Positions 8,798-16,873 of a DNA stretch of 64,000 nucleotides are shown in pieces. The stretch is from assembly GCF_011947265.1 (NCBI RefSeq), contig NZ_JAATHD010000023.1, positions 45,297 to 109,296 on the forward strand. The letters are read 5' to 3'. The notes beneath the pieces are model-generated. The model was not told the origin of the DNA. It ran no database searches and was given only the letters and a program-made list of their open reading frames with translations. This DNA comes from Paenibacillus sp. HB172176. GTDB taxonomy: Bacteria; Bacillota; Bacilli; Paenibacillales; Paenibacillaceae. How positions within the stretch are numbered: position 1 is the first letter of the stretch; every line of letters starts with the position of its first letter. Made by a program: the position numbers and the translations under genes.

Positions 8798-8836
8798 GGA
8801 AAAGGCATCCCGCCTCAAAGAGGAAGATGCCTTTCC
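8798..8836 (-). terminator. Terminator after mqnC
   Basis: GGAAAGGCATC pairs with GATGCCTTTTCC on the minus strand, with a loop of about 17 bases and a TTTTCCGTCTTTC tail. It lies 60 bases after the mqnC stop and before ytxC. Confidence 0.75.
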
Positions 8837-8898
8837 CTGCAATCGGATGCTTATTCATGCGCCGGATTGCTATTTGATCATTTCATGGCCAGTTCTAA

Positions 8899-10035
8899 TC
8901 AGTTCTGCATGACAAAATCCTTTTGGGCTTTGTCGGTCTCGTTGAAAATCCGCAAAATATTGTATTTCGTATCGCGCTGAGCCGGCACCTTGCCCGCTTC
9001 GCGAATCAATTGAAGAATAAGTTCAATATTCACCTTATGCGTCGTGCCGGCCGCCGACACGACATTCTCCTCGATCATCGTGCTGCCGAAGTCGTTGCAG
9101 CCATAGGACAAGCTAAGCTTGCCCATCTCCGGCCCCATGGTCACCCACGAGGATTGGAAATTATCAATATTATCAAGCATGATCCGGCTGACCGCAACGA
9201 TGCGAAGATATTCTTCCGGCTTTGCCTTCTCCAGCTTCAAATTGGTGTTGTCCGGCTGGAACGGCCAGGAGATGAACGCTTTGAAGCCTTGTGTCGGATA
9301 TCCGTTCGCCTTCACCTTATCCTGTTCGTCGCGAACGCGCGTCATATGCAGCGCCCGCTCCTCAATCGTCTCGCCAAGGCCGTATACCATCGTCGCCGTC
9401 GTGTTCATACCGTGGCGATGCGCCGAGTTCATTACAGCCATCCAGTCGGTCCATGAACCCTTCATGCGGCTGATCTTGCGTCTCGTGCGATCGTCGAGAA
9501 TTTCCGCTCCGCCCCCCGGCAAGGAATCAAGCCCTGCGGCATGCAGCTGTTCGATGACCTCGTCCAGCGTCAACCCATCCGACACGACCTTCATTTTCTG
9601 TATTTCCGCAGGCGAGAAGGAATGCATCGTGATTTGCGGGAATCTTGCTTTAATCTTCCTCAGCAAATCGGTATAGTACGTAAACGGCAGATTCGGATTC
9701 GTGCCGCCTTGCATTAAAATCTCGGTGCCGCCGACATCAACCGTTTCCTGAATTTTGTTCAGAATGACCTCGTCGTCCAGCACGTAGCCTTCCTTCGAGC
9801 CCGGAGCGCGATAGAACGCGCAGAATCGGCAATACACATCGCATACATTCGTATAATTCACATTCCGTCCCACGACGAAGGTCGTTATCGGGTCCGGATG
9901 TCGTTTCAGCATGATTTGGTTCGCCGTATGCCCCAGCTTCTCAATCTGATCGGAAGCCAGCAGCTCCATGCCCTCTTCAAGCCCTACTCGCTCGCCGCGC
10001 AAAGCCTTGTCTAATATTCGGTCTATTTCGCTCAT
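8899..10035 (-). CDS. mqnC: Cyclic dehypoxanthinyl futalosine synthase (radical SAM)
   Basis: Catalyses the radical cyclisation of dehypoxanthinyl futalosine in the futalosine route to menaquinone. The 378-residue protein has the radical SAM cluster motif CDVYCRFC (C65, C69, C72), then MQGGTNP, the GLDSLPGGGAEIL motif and GYPTQGFKAFISWPFQP. ATG at 10035 has AGGAGG 8 bases upstream; the frame extends 8 codons further without a better site. It stands alone between terminator-like structures. MqnE is encoded at 60.4 kb, so two pathway steps are in this window. The best alternative, CofH, is unlikely given the SWPFQP region. Confidence 0.93.
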   Translation of the reverse strand: MSEIDRILDKALRGERVGLEEGMELLASDQIEKLGHTANQIMLKRHPDPITTFVVGRNVNYTNVCDVYCRFCAFYRAPGSKEGYVLDDEVILNKIQETVDVGGTEILMQGGTNPNLPFTYYTDLLRKIKARFPQITMHSFSPAEIQKMKVVSDGLTLDEVIEQLHAAGLDSLPGGGAEILDDRTRRKISRMKGSWTDWMAVMNSAHRHGMNTTATMVYGLGETIEERALHMTRVRDEQDKVKANGYPTQGFKAFISWPFQPDNTNLKLEKAKPEEYLRIVAVSRIMLDNIDNFQSSWVTMGPEMGKLSLSYGCNDFGSTMIEENVVSAAGTTHKVNIELILQLIREAGKVPAQRDTKYNILRIFNETDKAQKDFVMQN

Positions 10036-10189
10036 CCGCAATACCTCCTGCCTAAGCAATTCAATCGCTTGGATTCATTCGCAGCATCTATTCGCAACAA
10101 CAGCGGCCAACCATTCTCTCTCATCGTATCATATTCCGCTGCGAGGCGTCATCCCGGAGAGGCTTTCCATTATGGCAAAATAGCGAAAG

Positions 10190-11347
10190 TTAACCTTCGA
10201 GCTCGCGTTTCGCAGCTGCGATCGCTTGATCCAGATCCTCGATCAAATCATCGATATGCTCGATGCCGACAGAGAAGCGCAGCAGACGATCATCCACGCC
10301 GATTGCTTGTCGAATGTCCTCCGGAATATCCGCATGCGTCTGAACCGCAGGATAGGTCATAAGCGATTCAACGCCGCCCAGGCTTTCGGCGAATGCGATC
10401 AGCTTGATATGACGAAGAATCGGCTCCACATAGCGGGCGTCCTTCAAGCGGAAGGAGAAGATGCCCGTATTGCCGGAGGATTGTCTGTTCTGCGTATCAT
10501 GTCCGGGATGATGCGGCAGCGCCGGATAATAGACATCTTCGATCGCTTCATGCTCCATCAGGAATTCCGCAAGCTTCGTCGCGTTGAATTGATGGCGTTC
10601 CATGCGAAGCGCGAGCGTCTTCATGCCTCTCATCAGCAGCCAACAATCTTGAGGACCGAGAACCGCTCCGATTGAATTATGCAGGATCGCCATTTCCTGC
10701 GACAGCGCTTCACCCTTCGTCACGATCAAGCCGGCAAGCACATCGTTATGACCGCCGAGATATTTGGTCGCGCTATGTATAACGATGTCAGCCCCAAGCT
10801 CGAGCGGACGCTGAAGATATGGGGTAAGCAGCGTATTGTCGACAATGGTCAGCAGCCCCTTCGACTTCGCCCAGGAGCATACGCGCTCCAGGTCCGTAAT
10901 CATCATCAGCGGATTCGTCGGCGTCTCGATCAGGATCGCCCTCGTATTCGGCGTCAGCAGCGAGGTCATGGCGTCAATGTCGTTCGTGTCCACATAGGAA
11001 GCCGTGACGCCGAATCTGGACATGATTCGCTCGAGCAAACGGTAGGTTCCGCCATAGAGATCAAGGGACACGATAAGATGATCGCCTTGGCTGAAATAAG
11101 CAAATATCGTTTGCAGCGCGGCCATGCCGGAGCTGCAGGCAAAGCCCGCATCGCCGGATTCGAGCTTGGCCGCCGCTTCCTCCAGCACAGCTCTGGTCGG
11201 GCTCTTCGTTCTTGCGTAATCGAAGCCAGTGCTTTCGCCAAGCTTCGGATGACGGAACGCGGTTGCTTGATAGACGGGAAAGCTCACCGCTCCCGTCACA
11301 GGCTCCTTCAAGGATCCGATTTGTGCCAATTCACTTTCGATTTTCAT
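10190..11347 (-). CDS. Transsulfuration PLP enzyme (cystathionine gamma-synthase/beta-lyase family)
   Basis: A 385-residue Cys/Met metabolism PLP enzyme. The PLP lysine lies in HSATKYLGGH (K195), with ETPTNP and DNTLLTP upstream, and the protein ends with the usual GIEHIDDLIEDLDQAI. It acts on O-acetylhomoserine or cystathionine; MetI/MetB and MetC cannot be told apart by motif alone. It begins 50 bases after metA and shares its SAM-I riboswitch, which supports methionine synthesis. ATG at 11347 is 11 bases after AAGGAG; the GTG at 11359 overlaps that site. Immediate use of the MetA product argues slightly for the gamma-synthase/sulfhydrylase role. Confidence 0.88.
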   Translation of the reverse strand: MKIESELAQIGSLKEPVTGAVSFPVYQATAFRHPKLGESTGFDYARTKSPTRAVLEEAAAKLESGDAGFACSSGMAALQTIFAYFSQGDHLIVSLDLYGGTYRLLERIMSRFGVTASYVDTNDIDAMTSLLTPNTRAILIETPTNPLMMITDLERVCSWAKSKGLLTIVDNTLLTPYLQRPLELGADIVIHSATKYLGGHNDVLAGLIVTKGEALSQEMAILHNSIGAVLGPQDCWLLMRGMKTLALRMERHQFNATKLAEFLMEHEAIEDVYYPALPHHPGHDTQNRQSSGNTGIFSFRLKDARYVEPILRHIKLIAFAESLGGVESLMTYPAVQTHADIPEDIRQAIGVDDRLLRFSVGIEHIDDLIEDLDQAIAAAKRELEG

Positions 11348-11397
11348 ATCGTCATACACTCCTTAGGTAGAAATTAAGCTCCAAAATCTCGGCCTTA

Positions 11398-12315
11398 TCA
11401 GATGCCTGCGCCGAGTTCATAGGGAGTCAACTGGTAGACATAATAGTTCAGCCAGTTCGAATACAGCAGGTTGGCATGCGCCCGCCAGGTGGACAGCGGC
11501 GCCTTGTCTGGATCGTCGCCCGGATAATAGTTGACCGGCAGCGCGATCGATAGCCCCTTCGCGACGTCGCGATCGTATTCGTATTTCAGCGAATTCGGAT
11601 CATATTCCGAATGTCCCGTAACGAAGATCTGCCGACCGTCCTTGGACGCGACCAGATAGATGCCGGAGTCCTCCGATTCGGATAGAATCTCAAGCTCCTC
11701 AATGCCCTCGATGTCTTCTCGGCGAAACTCGGTATGCCTCGATTGCGGCACGAGGAACGACTCGTCGAAGCCCCGTAGCAGCGGCACGTTGCGCTTCTCG
11801 ATCGTATGCGGGTAGATGCCGAAAATTTTGTGATCGAGATTATACTTGGGAACGCCGTAATGATAATAAAGCCCTGCCTGAGAGGCCCAACAAATATGGA
11901 ACGTCGAGGTCACATGACGCTTGCTCCACTCCATGATGTCGGTAAGCTCTTCCCAATAGTTCACTTCCTCGAACGGAAAATGCTCAACGGGCGCTCCTGT
12001 AATAATGAGTCCGTCGAAATATTCTTGCTTGATTTCATCGAACGTCTTATAGAAGGACTCCAGATGCTCGGCGGATGTGTTCTTGGACGTATGCGTCTTC
12101 GGATGCAGCAGCACGGCCTCCACCTGAAGCGGCGTATTCCCGATTAATCTCAGCAACTGGGTTTCTGTCGTTTCCTTCGTCGGCATCAAATTCAATATCG
12201 CGATTCGCAATGGACGGATATCCTGATGGAAAGCAGTGCTTTCATCCATGACAAAAATGTTCTCGTTGTTCAATATTTCTTTTGCAGGCAAATTATCTGC
12301 GACTTTGATCGGCAT
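11398..12315 (-). CDS. metA: Homoserine O-acetyltransferase (MetA family)
   Basis: Acylates homoserine, the first committed step to methionine. Counting from the ATG at 12315, the 305-residue protein has the catalytic triad C142 (HICWAS), H235 and E237 (TGHSEYD). Residue 111 is glutamate (GAPVEHF), the residue reported to favour acetyl-CoA over succinyl-CoA in Bacillus-type MetA, so acetylation is expected despite the usual 'succinyltransferase' label. AAAGGAG lies 8 bases upstream. It is first in an operon with a transsulfuration enzyme and is preceded by a SAM-I riboswitch. Confidence 0.94.
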   Translation of the reverse strand: MPIKVADNLPAKEILNNENIFVMDESTAFHQDIRPLRIAILNLMPTKETTETQLLRLIGNTPLQVEAVLLHPKTHTSKNTSAEHLESFYKTFDEIKQEYFDGLIITGAPVEHFPFEEVNYWEELTDIMEWSKRHVTSTFHICWASQAGLYYHYGVPKYNLDHKIFGIYPHTIEKRNVPLLRGFDESFLVPQSRHTEFRREDIEGIEELEILSESEDSGIYLVASKDGRQIFVTGHSEYDPNSLKYEYDRDVAKGLSIALPVNYYPGDDPDKAPLSTWRAHANLLYSNWLNYYVYQLTPYELGAGI

Positions 12316-12362
12316 GCCAATCACTCCTTTGACCGTTTGTGAGGCGAATCAGACAGATAACT

Positions 12363-12531
12363 AGAAAAAAGACCCTTTCTGCTTGAGAAAAGGTCGTCTG
12401 CTCGGTAAATAAGCTGTCCGCCTCTCTCATCTCTCAGAAACCTTATGTTTCCGCAAGAATTAGCACCGTGCTTATTACGCCGGTTGCCGGGCTTCATCGG
12501 GCTAGTCCCTCCGCCTGCTCTTGATAAGAAA
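12363..12531 (-). promoter_or_regulatory. SAM-I (S-box) riboswitch
   Basis: The minus strand holds the S-box pattern: CTTATCAAGAG, GGAGGGACTAGCCC, GATGAAGCCCGGCAACC, a P3/P4 region with GGTGCTAATTC, then ATGAGAGAGGCGGAC and a terminator (stem GACCTTTTCTC/GAGAAAGGGTC by approximation, followed by TTTTTT at about 12363-12369). High S-adenosylmethionine should cause premature termination before metA. Confidence 0.96.
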
Positions 12532-12567
12532 GTAGTCTATTCAATTATCGTGATTCTAATGATTATT

Positions 12568-12596
12568 ACTTTAATGCATTCTGTTATTCCCGTCAA
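12568..12596 (-). promoter_or_regulatory. Likely sigma-A promoter of the metA leader
   Basis: TTGACG (12596-12591), a 17-base spacer and TAAAGT (12573-12568) lie about 37 bases before the S-box core on the minus strand. The -10 is imperfect, so this is a reasonable rather than certain promoter. Confidence 0.5.
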
Positions 12597-12599
12597 GAA

Positions 12600-12932
12600 C
12601 CCCGCTTGCATATCCTGTAGCAAGGGATAAAGGCCAGATCATCTTATCCTTGAATGTTCCGACGCCCAAGGAGTATACTAAATAAGATTGAGGCATTTTT
12701 TTCATTTTTTTATCCGACTTTAAAAAGGAGTGTATGCGGTTATGGAAGGCGACCGACCGGGGCCCGGCAATTGCTTGACAGAGACGCTGAAGTTCAGTCA
12801 AAAGCGAGTCATCCCTCCCATTGTTTCCCTGCACTCTGGCAACGGCGCGGAAACATGAGGTTATTTTCACGAAATTGATAAGCACTGCCTGATTCAGCAG
12901 TCTCCTGCATAAGGAAGAGAGGAGAAGCTGCG
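12600..12932. other. Long corA leader/intergenic region
   Basis: About 330 bases between the metA promoter and corA. It contains two T tracts (about 12696-12717), the AAGGAG-preceded short frame, a TTGACA at 12776 without a fitting -10, and a GC-rich part (GACCGACCGGGGCCCGGC). I recognise no known Mg-responsive riboswitch (the M-box core is not seen). A structured leader is possible. Confidence 0.4.
12742..12858 (+). CDS. Possible 38-residue leader peptide before corA
   Basis: An open frame starting ATG at 12742, 11 bases after AAGGAG, reads MEGDRPGPGNCLTETLKF and continues to a TGA at 12856. It lies in a 320-base region without other genes, 75 bases before corA. Three early prolines and PPI later recall uptake-linked leader peptides, but no homology is recognised and codon evidence is weak. 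A competing ATG at 12734 gives a 14-residue frame. Treat as a candidate only. Confidence 0.25.
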   Translation: MEGDRPGPGNCLTETLKFSQKRVIPPIVSLHSGNGAET

Positions 12933-13868
12933 ATGAAAATTAGACATGTGAACAACGGCGTGTTCACCACGCTGGACAATATCGAGCAAGCCTTGGTTGC
13001 TCCGCCGAACGGATTTTACTGGATTGACGCAGATGTGGAGGATCTGGCCATTCTGCAGCCCTTATACGGCATGCATGATTTGGCCGTAGAGGATTGTCTG
13101 CAGGAGGAAGAGCAGCGTCCCAAGATTGAAATTTACGAAAAGCATTATTTTATCGTTATTAACAGCATACGTTTCGATGATGAGGAAATATTCCTTAGAG
13201 CGCTGAATATGTTTCTCGGCAGCTATTATATTATTACCGTTACGAAGCAGAAAATTAACGAGCTCCGCACCTTGAAGCCGATTCTATGGGAGCAGGAGGT
13301 CAGCAGACCGGATCAATTCCTCTATCATCTGGTCGATCTTGTCGTCGATAATTATTTTCTTGTAGGCGACCGTATCGACAGTCGCATCGAGACGCTCGAG
13401 GTCGATATCCTGATGCACACGAAGAAATCCCATCTGACGGAAATCATCGGCCTCCGCGGCGAGATTTTGTGGGTGAAGAAGGTGCTCGGACCGCAGCGCG
13501 AGGTTATTTTCACATTAAATAAGAAGGAATTGAAGCTAATCGATGATCAGCTTCAGAAATATTTCAGCGATATCTACGAGAACGCGCTGAAGATCGCGGA
13601 ATCGTTCGAGACTTATCGCGATCTGATGGGCAACTTGCGAGAAGCCTATCAGTCGAGCCTTTCCAATCGAGCGAATGAAATTATGCGCGTTTTCACGGCT
13701 ATTACCGTTATCTTCATGCCCCTCACGTTCATTACCGGCATCTACGGGATGAACTTTGAAAAGATGCCTTTTCTTCATTTTCAATATGGCGCCTATGTAT
13801 TGCTAGGCATTATGCTTTTGCTGGGCTCCTGCATGTTTATTATTTTCCGCAAGAAGGAATGGCTCTAG
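12933..13868 (+). CDS. corA: CorA-type magnesium/divalent cation channel
   Basis: Membrane Mg2+ uptake channel, pentameric in the family. The 311-residue protein has a large cytoplasmic alpha/beta N-domain with long helices, then two C-terminal membrane segments (about 250-270 and 284-304). The invariant YGMN lies at residues 271-274, followed by the short MPF loop. Basic residues RKKEWL close the protein. The ATG has GAGAGGAGAAG about 6 bases upstream. The gene stands alone; a perfect palindrome overlaps its stop. The closely related CorA subgroup could carry Co2+ or Zn2+ instead. Confidence 0.93.
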   Translation: MKIRHVNNGVFTTLDNIEQALVAPPNGFYWIDADVEDLAILQPLYGMHDLAVEDCLQEEEQRPKIEIYEKHYFIVINSIRFDDEEIFLRALNMFLGSYYIITVTKQKINELRTLKPILWEQEVSRPDQFLYHLVDLVVDNYFLVGDRIDSRIETLEVDILMHTKKSHLTEIIGLRGEILWVKKVLGPQREVIFTLNKKELKLIDDQLQKYFSDIYENALKIAESFETYRDLMGNLREAYQSSLSNRANEIMRVFTAITVIFMPLTFITGIYGMNFEKMPFLHFQYGAYVLLGIMLLLGSCMFIIFRKKEWL

Positions 13869-13890
13869 GGCGTGTTTGCAAACACGCCCT
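13867..13890 (+). terminator. Perfect 24-base palindrome at the corA end
   Basis: AGGGCGTGTTTG is followed directly by its exact complement, starting in the corA stop codon. A hairpin is certain; a T-rich stretch (TTCTTTCCTTTG) comes only 8 bases later, so efficiency as an intrinsic terminator is unclear. Confidence 0.65.
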
Positions 13891-13951
13891 AACGGGCCGT
13901 TCTTTCCTTTGCAATCACATTCGGCCGCGCCGAAAGGGGGAATGACTGAAC

Positions 13952-14854
13952 ATGAATATTAGCCAGCTTGAAACGTTGCTGACCATCTCCAAGACGATGA
14001 GCTTTCGCAAGGCGGGCGAACTTCTCAATCTGACGCAGCCAGCCGTATCCGCCCAGATCAAAAGCTTGGAGGATGAATTCAAGACAATCCTCATCGACAG
14101 GAATCAGCCTGTTACCTTGACCGATCACGGCAAAGTGTTTCTCGAGCATGCCGAGCGCATGCTTGCCATCGTGGACGAGCTGAGATTGAAGCTGGATGAT
14201 TTGAATCAGACGCCGCAGGGACATATTTTATTAGGAACGACTTCTTCCATCGCCATTCAGATTTTGCCCAGGGTGCTCTCCTACTTCCAGAATCAATATC
14301 CATTCATTAAGATCACGATACATACGATGCCATCATCTCAGGTGATGACTTCCGTGGAGCAAGGCACAGTCGATGTCGGCATTACCTATATTACCGAGAA
14401 GAACCCAAGCATCTCTTCCTCCGTGCTTTATTATGATTCCTTTCATTTGGTCGTATCGCCCGATCATCCAATGAGCAACCTAAGACATACTACGGTAGAC
14501 AAGCTGAAAAATTTGCCGATGATCATGCTAGCTCCGGATACGCTGGGACGGCGATTTGTCGATGGGCTGTTCAAGCAATACAATATTCAGCCCAATATTG
14601 TGATGGAGCTTTCGTCTAGCGAAGAGGTAAAGCGGATGGTTGAGATTGATCTGGGAGCAGCGATTATTTCCAGACTGTCCATTGCAACGGAGCTGAAGCT
14701 TGGATCGCTTAAGATGATTAAAGTGAATGAGCTGGAGACGAGCCATCCGGTTGGCGTCGTGTACAAATCAGGACGCTATCTCAATACGGCCATGCGGCAG
14801 TTTCTGAGCGATCTGCGCGGCATGCCTGAGCATCAATTCATTAGCAGCGAGTAA
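13952..14854 (+). CDS. LysR-family transcriptional regulator
   Basis: A 300-residue DNA-binding regulator. The winged helix-turn-helix lies in residues 1-60 (SFRKAGELLNLTQPAVSAQIKSLE), followed by a linker helix and a periplasmic-binding-like effector domain with ILPRVLSYF and VDVGITYI. A GGGGG-containing site precedes the ATG by about 11 bases. The PHP phosphatase gene follows after 17 bases, so the two are probably cotranscribed. LysR proteins usually act on a divergent gene, but corA upstream is in the same direction; its target is not evident. The overall look is CysL/CbbR-like. Confidence 0.88.
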   Translation: MNISQLETLLTISKTMSFRKAGELLNLTQPAVSAQIKSLEDEFKTILIDRNQPVTLTDHGKVFLEHAERMLAIVDELRLKLDDLNQTPQGHILLGTTSSIAIQILPRVLSYFQNQYPFIKITIHTMPSSQVMTSVEQGTVDVGITYITEKNPSISSSVLYYDSFHLVVSPDHPMSNLRHTTVDKLKNLPMIMLAPDTLGRRFVDGLFKQYNIQPNIVMELSSSEEVKRMVEIDLGAAIISRLSIATELKLGSLKMIKVNELETSHPVGVVYKSGRYLNTAMRQFLSDLRGMPEHQFISSE

Positions 14855-14871
14855 CGAAGGAGTGAAATCTT

Positions 14872-15681
14872 GTGAAATTCGATCTACATACCCATCATAT
14901 CAGATGCGGACATGCCGACGGAGATATTGAAGCTTACATATTGGCCGGAATGGATGCCGGGCTGCAGGTCATCGGCATTTCGGACCATTCTCCCTATTTC
15001 TATGATGAACTGGATCAGCCTTCGCCCGCCATCGCTATGGCACGCAGCGATTTCGCTCATTATGTGGAAGAGGTCTTGAGGCTGAAAGCCCAATATGAAG
15101 GGAAAATCGAGGTGCTGCTTGGCATGGAATCCGATTTCTTCCCCGAACATGCCGATGTCTATCGCGAAGCCTATAAGGGCGTGCCATTCGATTATTTGAT
15201 CGGCTCCGTCCACAAGGTTGGCGGAGTGAGCATCTTCAACCGGAAGCGTTGGAACAACCTGAACGAAGAGCAGCATATCAAGGAGAAATCGGATTATTAC
15301 GATTTGATCAAGGCTTCCGCTCGCAGCGGCATGTTCGATATTCTCGGCCATATTGACGCGATGAAGGGCTATTATCCCGCCTTCTCGGATATACCCGCTC
15401 ATCAGCAAATTGATGACGCGCTTGGGGTCATTGCCGAATGCGGCGTCGCGATCGAGATTAACACATCGGGAAGCACGAAGGATGTCGGAGGATGGTATCC
15501 CTCAGATGAAATTCTGGAGCGTGCGCTTCATTTCGGCGTCGCGGTCACCTTCGGCTCCGACGCCCATAAGCCAAGTCGGGTCGGCGATGAATGGGAGCTG
15601 GTCGCGAAGCGTCTCAAGGAGATTGGTTTTACGGAATGGTGCTTCTTTCGCAATCGCCGGCGTGTCAACGTTCCACTCTAA
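14872..15681 (+). CDS. PHP-domain histidinol-phosphatase-like protein
   Basis: A 269-residue metal-dependent phosphatase of the PHP family (HisK/HisJ type), which in histidine synthesis removes phosphate from L-histidinol phosphate. Metal ligands are visible in HTHHIRCGHADGD near the start, SDHSPYF, the GMESDFFPE motif, SVHKV, ILGHIDAMK and FGSDAHKPSRVG. The start is GTG at 14872, 9 bases after GAAGGAG. No other his gene is nearby, so the substrate assignment is by family. The gene follows a LysR regulator in the same direction. Confidence 0.85.
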   Translation: MKFDLHTHHIRCGHADGDIEAYILAGMDAGLQVIGISDHSPYFYDELDQPSPAIAMARSDFAHYVEEVLRLKAQYEGKIEVLLGMESDFFPEHADVYREAYKGVPFDYLIGSVHKVGGVSIFNRKRWNNLNEEQHIKEKSDYYDLIKASARSGMFDILGHIDAMKGYYPAFSDIPAHQQIDDALGVIAECGVAIEINTSGSTKDVGGWYPSDEILERALHFGVAVTFGSDAHKPSRVGDEWELVAKRLKEIGFTEWCFFRNRRRVNVPL

Positions 15682-15697
15682 AAATGCGCAAAAAAGG

Positions 15698-15719
15698 GGG
15701 CCCTGCAGCTGCAGGGCCC
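15698..15719 (-). terminator. GC-rich perfect palindrome with minus-strand T run
   Basis: GGGCCCTGCAG and its exact complement form an 11-base stem. On the plus strand it lacks a T tract (AAAGTG follows), but on the minus strand CCTTTTTT follows at once. It may serve as the PHP gene end by structure alone, or stop antisense transcripts. Confidence 0.6.
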
Positions 15720-15909
15720 AAAGTGTTATATTAAAAGGGGGTCTTGTTTATTATAATAACCTCCGCATGTGATAAGGCGATAACAGAAACATTTCATTTG
15801 TGTAACAAAACCGCTTCATCTCATAAACGCATATTGCCTTGCCTTTTTAATATGCGCCTGTCCTGCGTCTGTCTAAGTCGTCGCTCCATCAGATGGATAT
15901 TCGGCGCAC
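15720..15909. other. Gene-free region before the HxlR gene
   Basis: No convincing gene is seen. The only structure is an imperfect stem-loop with arms CGCATATT and AATATGCG (15828-15856) and a short AT palindrome (TTATTATAATAA, about 15748-15760). Confidence 0.5.
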
Positions 15910-15944
15910 TTACGAATAGTGTGTAAATATGCTATACTTAAGTA
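15910..15944 (+). promoter_or_regulatory. HxlR gene promoter with overlapping palindrome
   Basis: TTACGA (15910-15915), 17-base spacer, TATACT (15933-15938). The 10-base palindrome TACTTAAGTA (15935-15944) overlaps the -10, as would suit autorepression by the HxlR protein. Confidence 0.62.
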
Positions 15945-15967
15945 ACTAAACAGCAGAGGTGATGCTA

Positions 15968-16276
15968 GTGGACTATTCAACCATGTGTCCCAGATATGAA
16001 GCAGCAGCCGATTTGCTCGGCAAGAAATGGATTGGTCTTATTATACGCGTGCTGCTTGGCGGTCCCAAGCGCTTCAAGGAATTGAAGGAACAAATTCCCG
16101 AGATGAGCGACAAGATGCTCACGGATCGTCTTAAGGAGCTTGAAGCTCTGGAAATTGTCAGCCGTACGGTCTATCCGGAAATGCCGGTTCGCATCGAATA
16201 TGACCTGACAGAAAAAGGACATGATCTCGAGCCTGTCATCGAATCGATACAAAAGTGGGGAGAAAATTGGATGTAG
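15968..16276 (+). CDS. HxlR-family transcriptional regulator
   Basis: A 102-residue winged-helix regulator. The family hallmark is an early cysteine followed by the LLGKKWIGLIIRVLLGGPKRF stretch and the wing EYDLTEKGHDL; the C10-region cysteine (STMCPRY) may sense redox or aldehyde stress as in related proteins. GTG at 15968 is chosen because AGAGGTG lies 6 bases upstream; ATG at 15962 overlaps that site. Its own promoter overlaps a palindrome. Its stop codon forms the base of the terminator shared with the convergent PadR gene. The target is unknown. Confidence 0.88.
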   Translation: MDYSTMCPRYEAAADLLGKKWIGLIIRVLLGGPKRFKELKEQIPEMSDKMLTDRLKELEALEIVSRTVYPEMPVRIEYDLTEKGHDLEPVIESIQKWGENWM

Positions 16277-16312
16277 CTGCGATTAGGGATATCGTAGCTA
16301 CTCCTTTTTTTT
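16273..16312 (+). terminator. Terminator of the HxlR gene
   Basis: GTAGCT...AGCTAC with extended pairing GCGAT/ATCGT, followed by TCCTTTTTTTT. The stem starts in the HxlR stop codon, and its distal arm overlaps the PadR stop, so the two genes end back to back inside one hairpin. Confidence 0.88.
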
Positions 16313-16867
16313 GCAAGGAGACTCGAACAACCTTCCCGACTCCGCTTCGTTTCTCATCTCCTCCAACCAGCTCCGTTCCGCCTCGCTAAGCTGGATAATT
16401 CCTCGAATCATCTGGATGGATCCCTTTGGCAGCAAATCCCCCTTGATGCTCATCACTGCTTCAAGCATCGTTATGCGTTCCTTGCAAGCCTCGCTGTGCT
16501 GCTCAATCGCGGCTAATACAAGCCGCGGCTCGCCATGCATAATGAATGGCAAAGCCGCGAACAGCGGATGCTGAGGATAGTTTACTTGAAGTATCTGCTT
16601 ATCCAGAAGCTTCAAGAATGCCTTCCTCCCCTTCTCCGTAATGCGGTAAATCGTCTTATCTGGCCGATTCTCGCCTGGAATCGTGACGATCTCCGACGCT
16701 TCAATCAAATCATGCTCCCTCATTTGGTCAACCGCGTAATACAAAGAGCCGTCACGCACATTAAAGGTTGTATGCCAATTCCGCATCTTAATCGTCTGGC
16801 GAATTTCGTATGGATGCCTTTCGTTCTCCATCAGCAATCCCAATATGAGCAGCTTCATGGATGACAT
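16298..16867 (-). CDS. PadR-family transcriptional regulator
   Basis: A 189-residue repressor with an N-terminal winged helix (LLILGLLMENERHPYEIRQTI, then DGSLYYAVDQM and TIYRITEKGRKAF) and a C-terminal helical dimerisation domain. AGGAG precedes the ATG by 10 bases. It follows the MFS exporter gene by 6 bases and must be cotranscribed with it, an arrangement typical of PadR proteins that repress a drug-efflux operon and are released by the drug. The two palindromes before the MFS gene are its likely binding sites. Confidence 0.92.
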   Translation of the reverse strand: MSSMKLLILGLLMENERHPYEIRQTIKMRNWHTTFNVRDGSLYYAVDQMREHDLIEASEIVTIPGENRPDKTIYRITEKGRKAFLKLLDKQILQVNYPQHPLFAALPFIMHGEPRLVLAAIEQHSEACKERITMLEAVMSIKGDLLPKGSIQMIRGIIQLSEAERSWLEEMRNEAESGRLFESPCKKKE

Positions 16868-16873
16868 GGCCGA

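Noticed and set aside
12571..12885. A 104-codon minus-strand frame in the corA leader
   Set aside because: No ribosome site, no recognisable domain, and it runs through the metA promoter region.
12933..13868. M-box (ykoK) magnesium riboswitch upstream of corA
   Set aside because: The conserved M-box core was looked for in the leader and not found.
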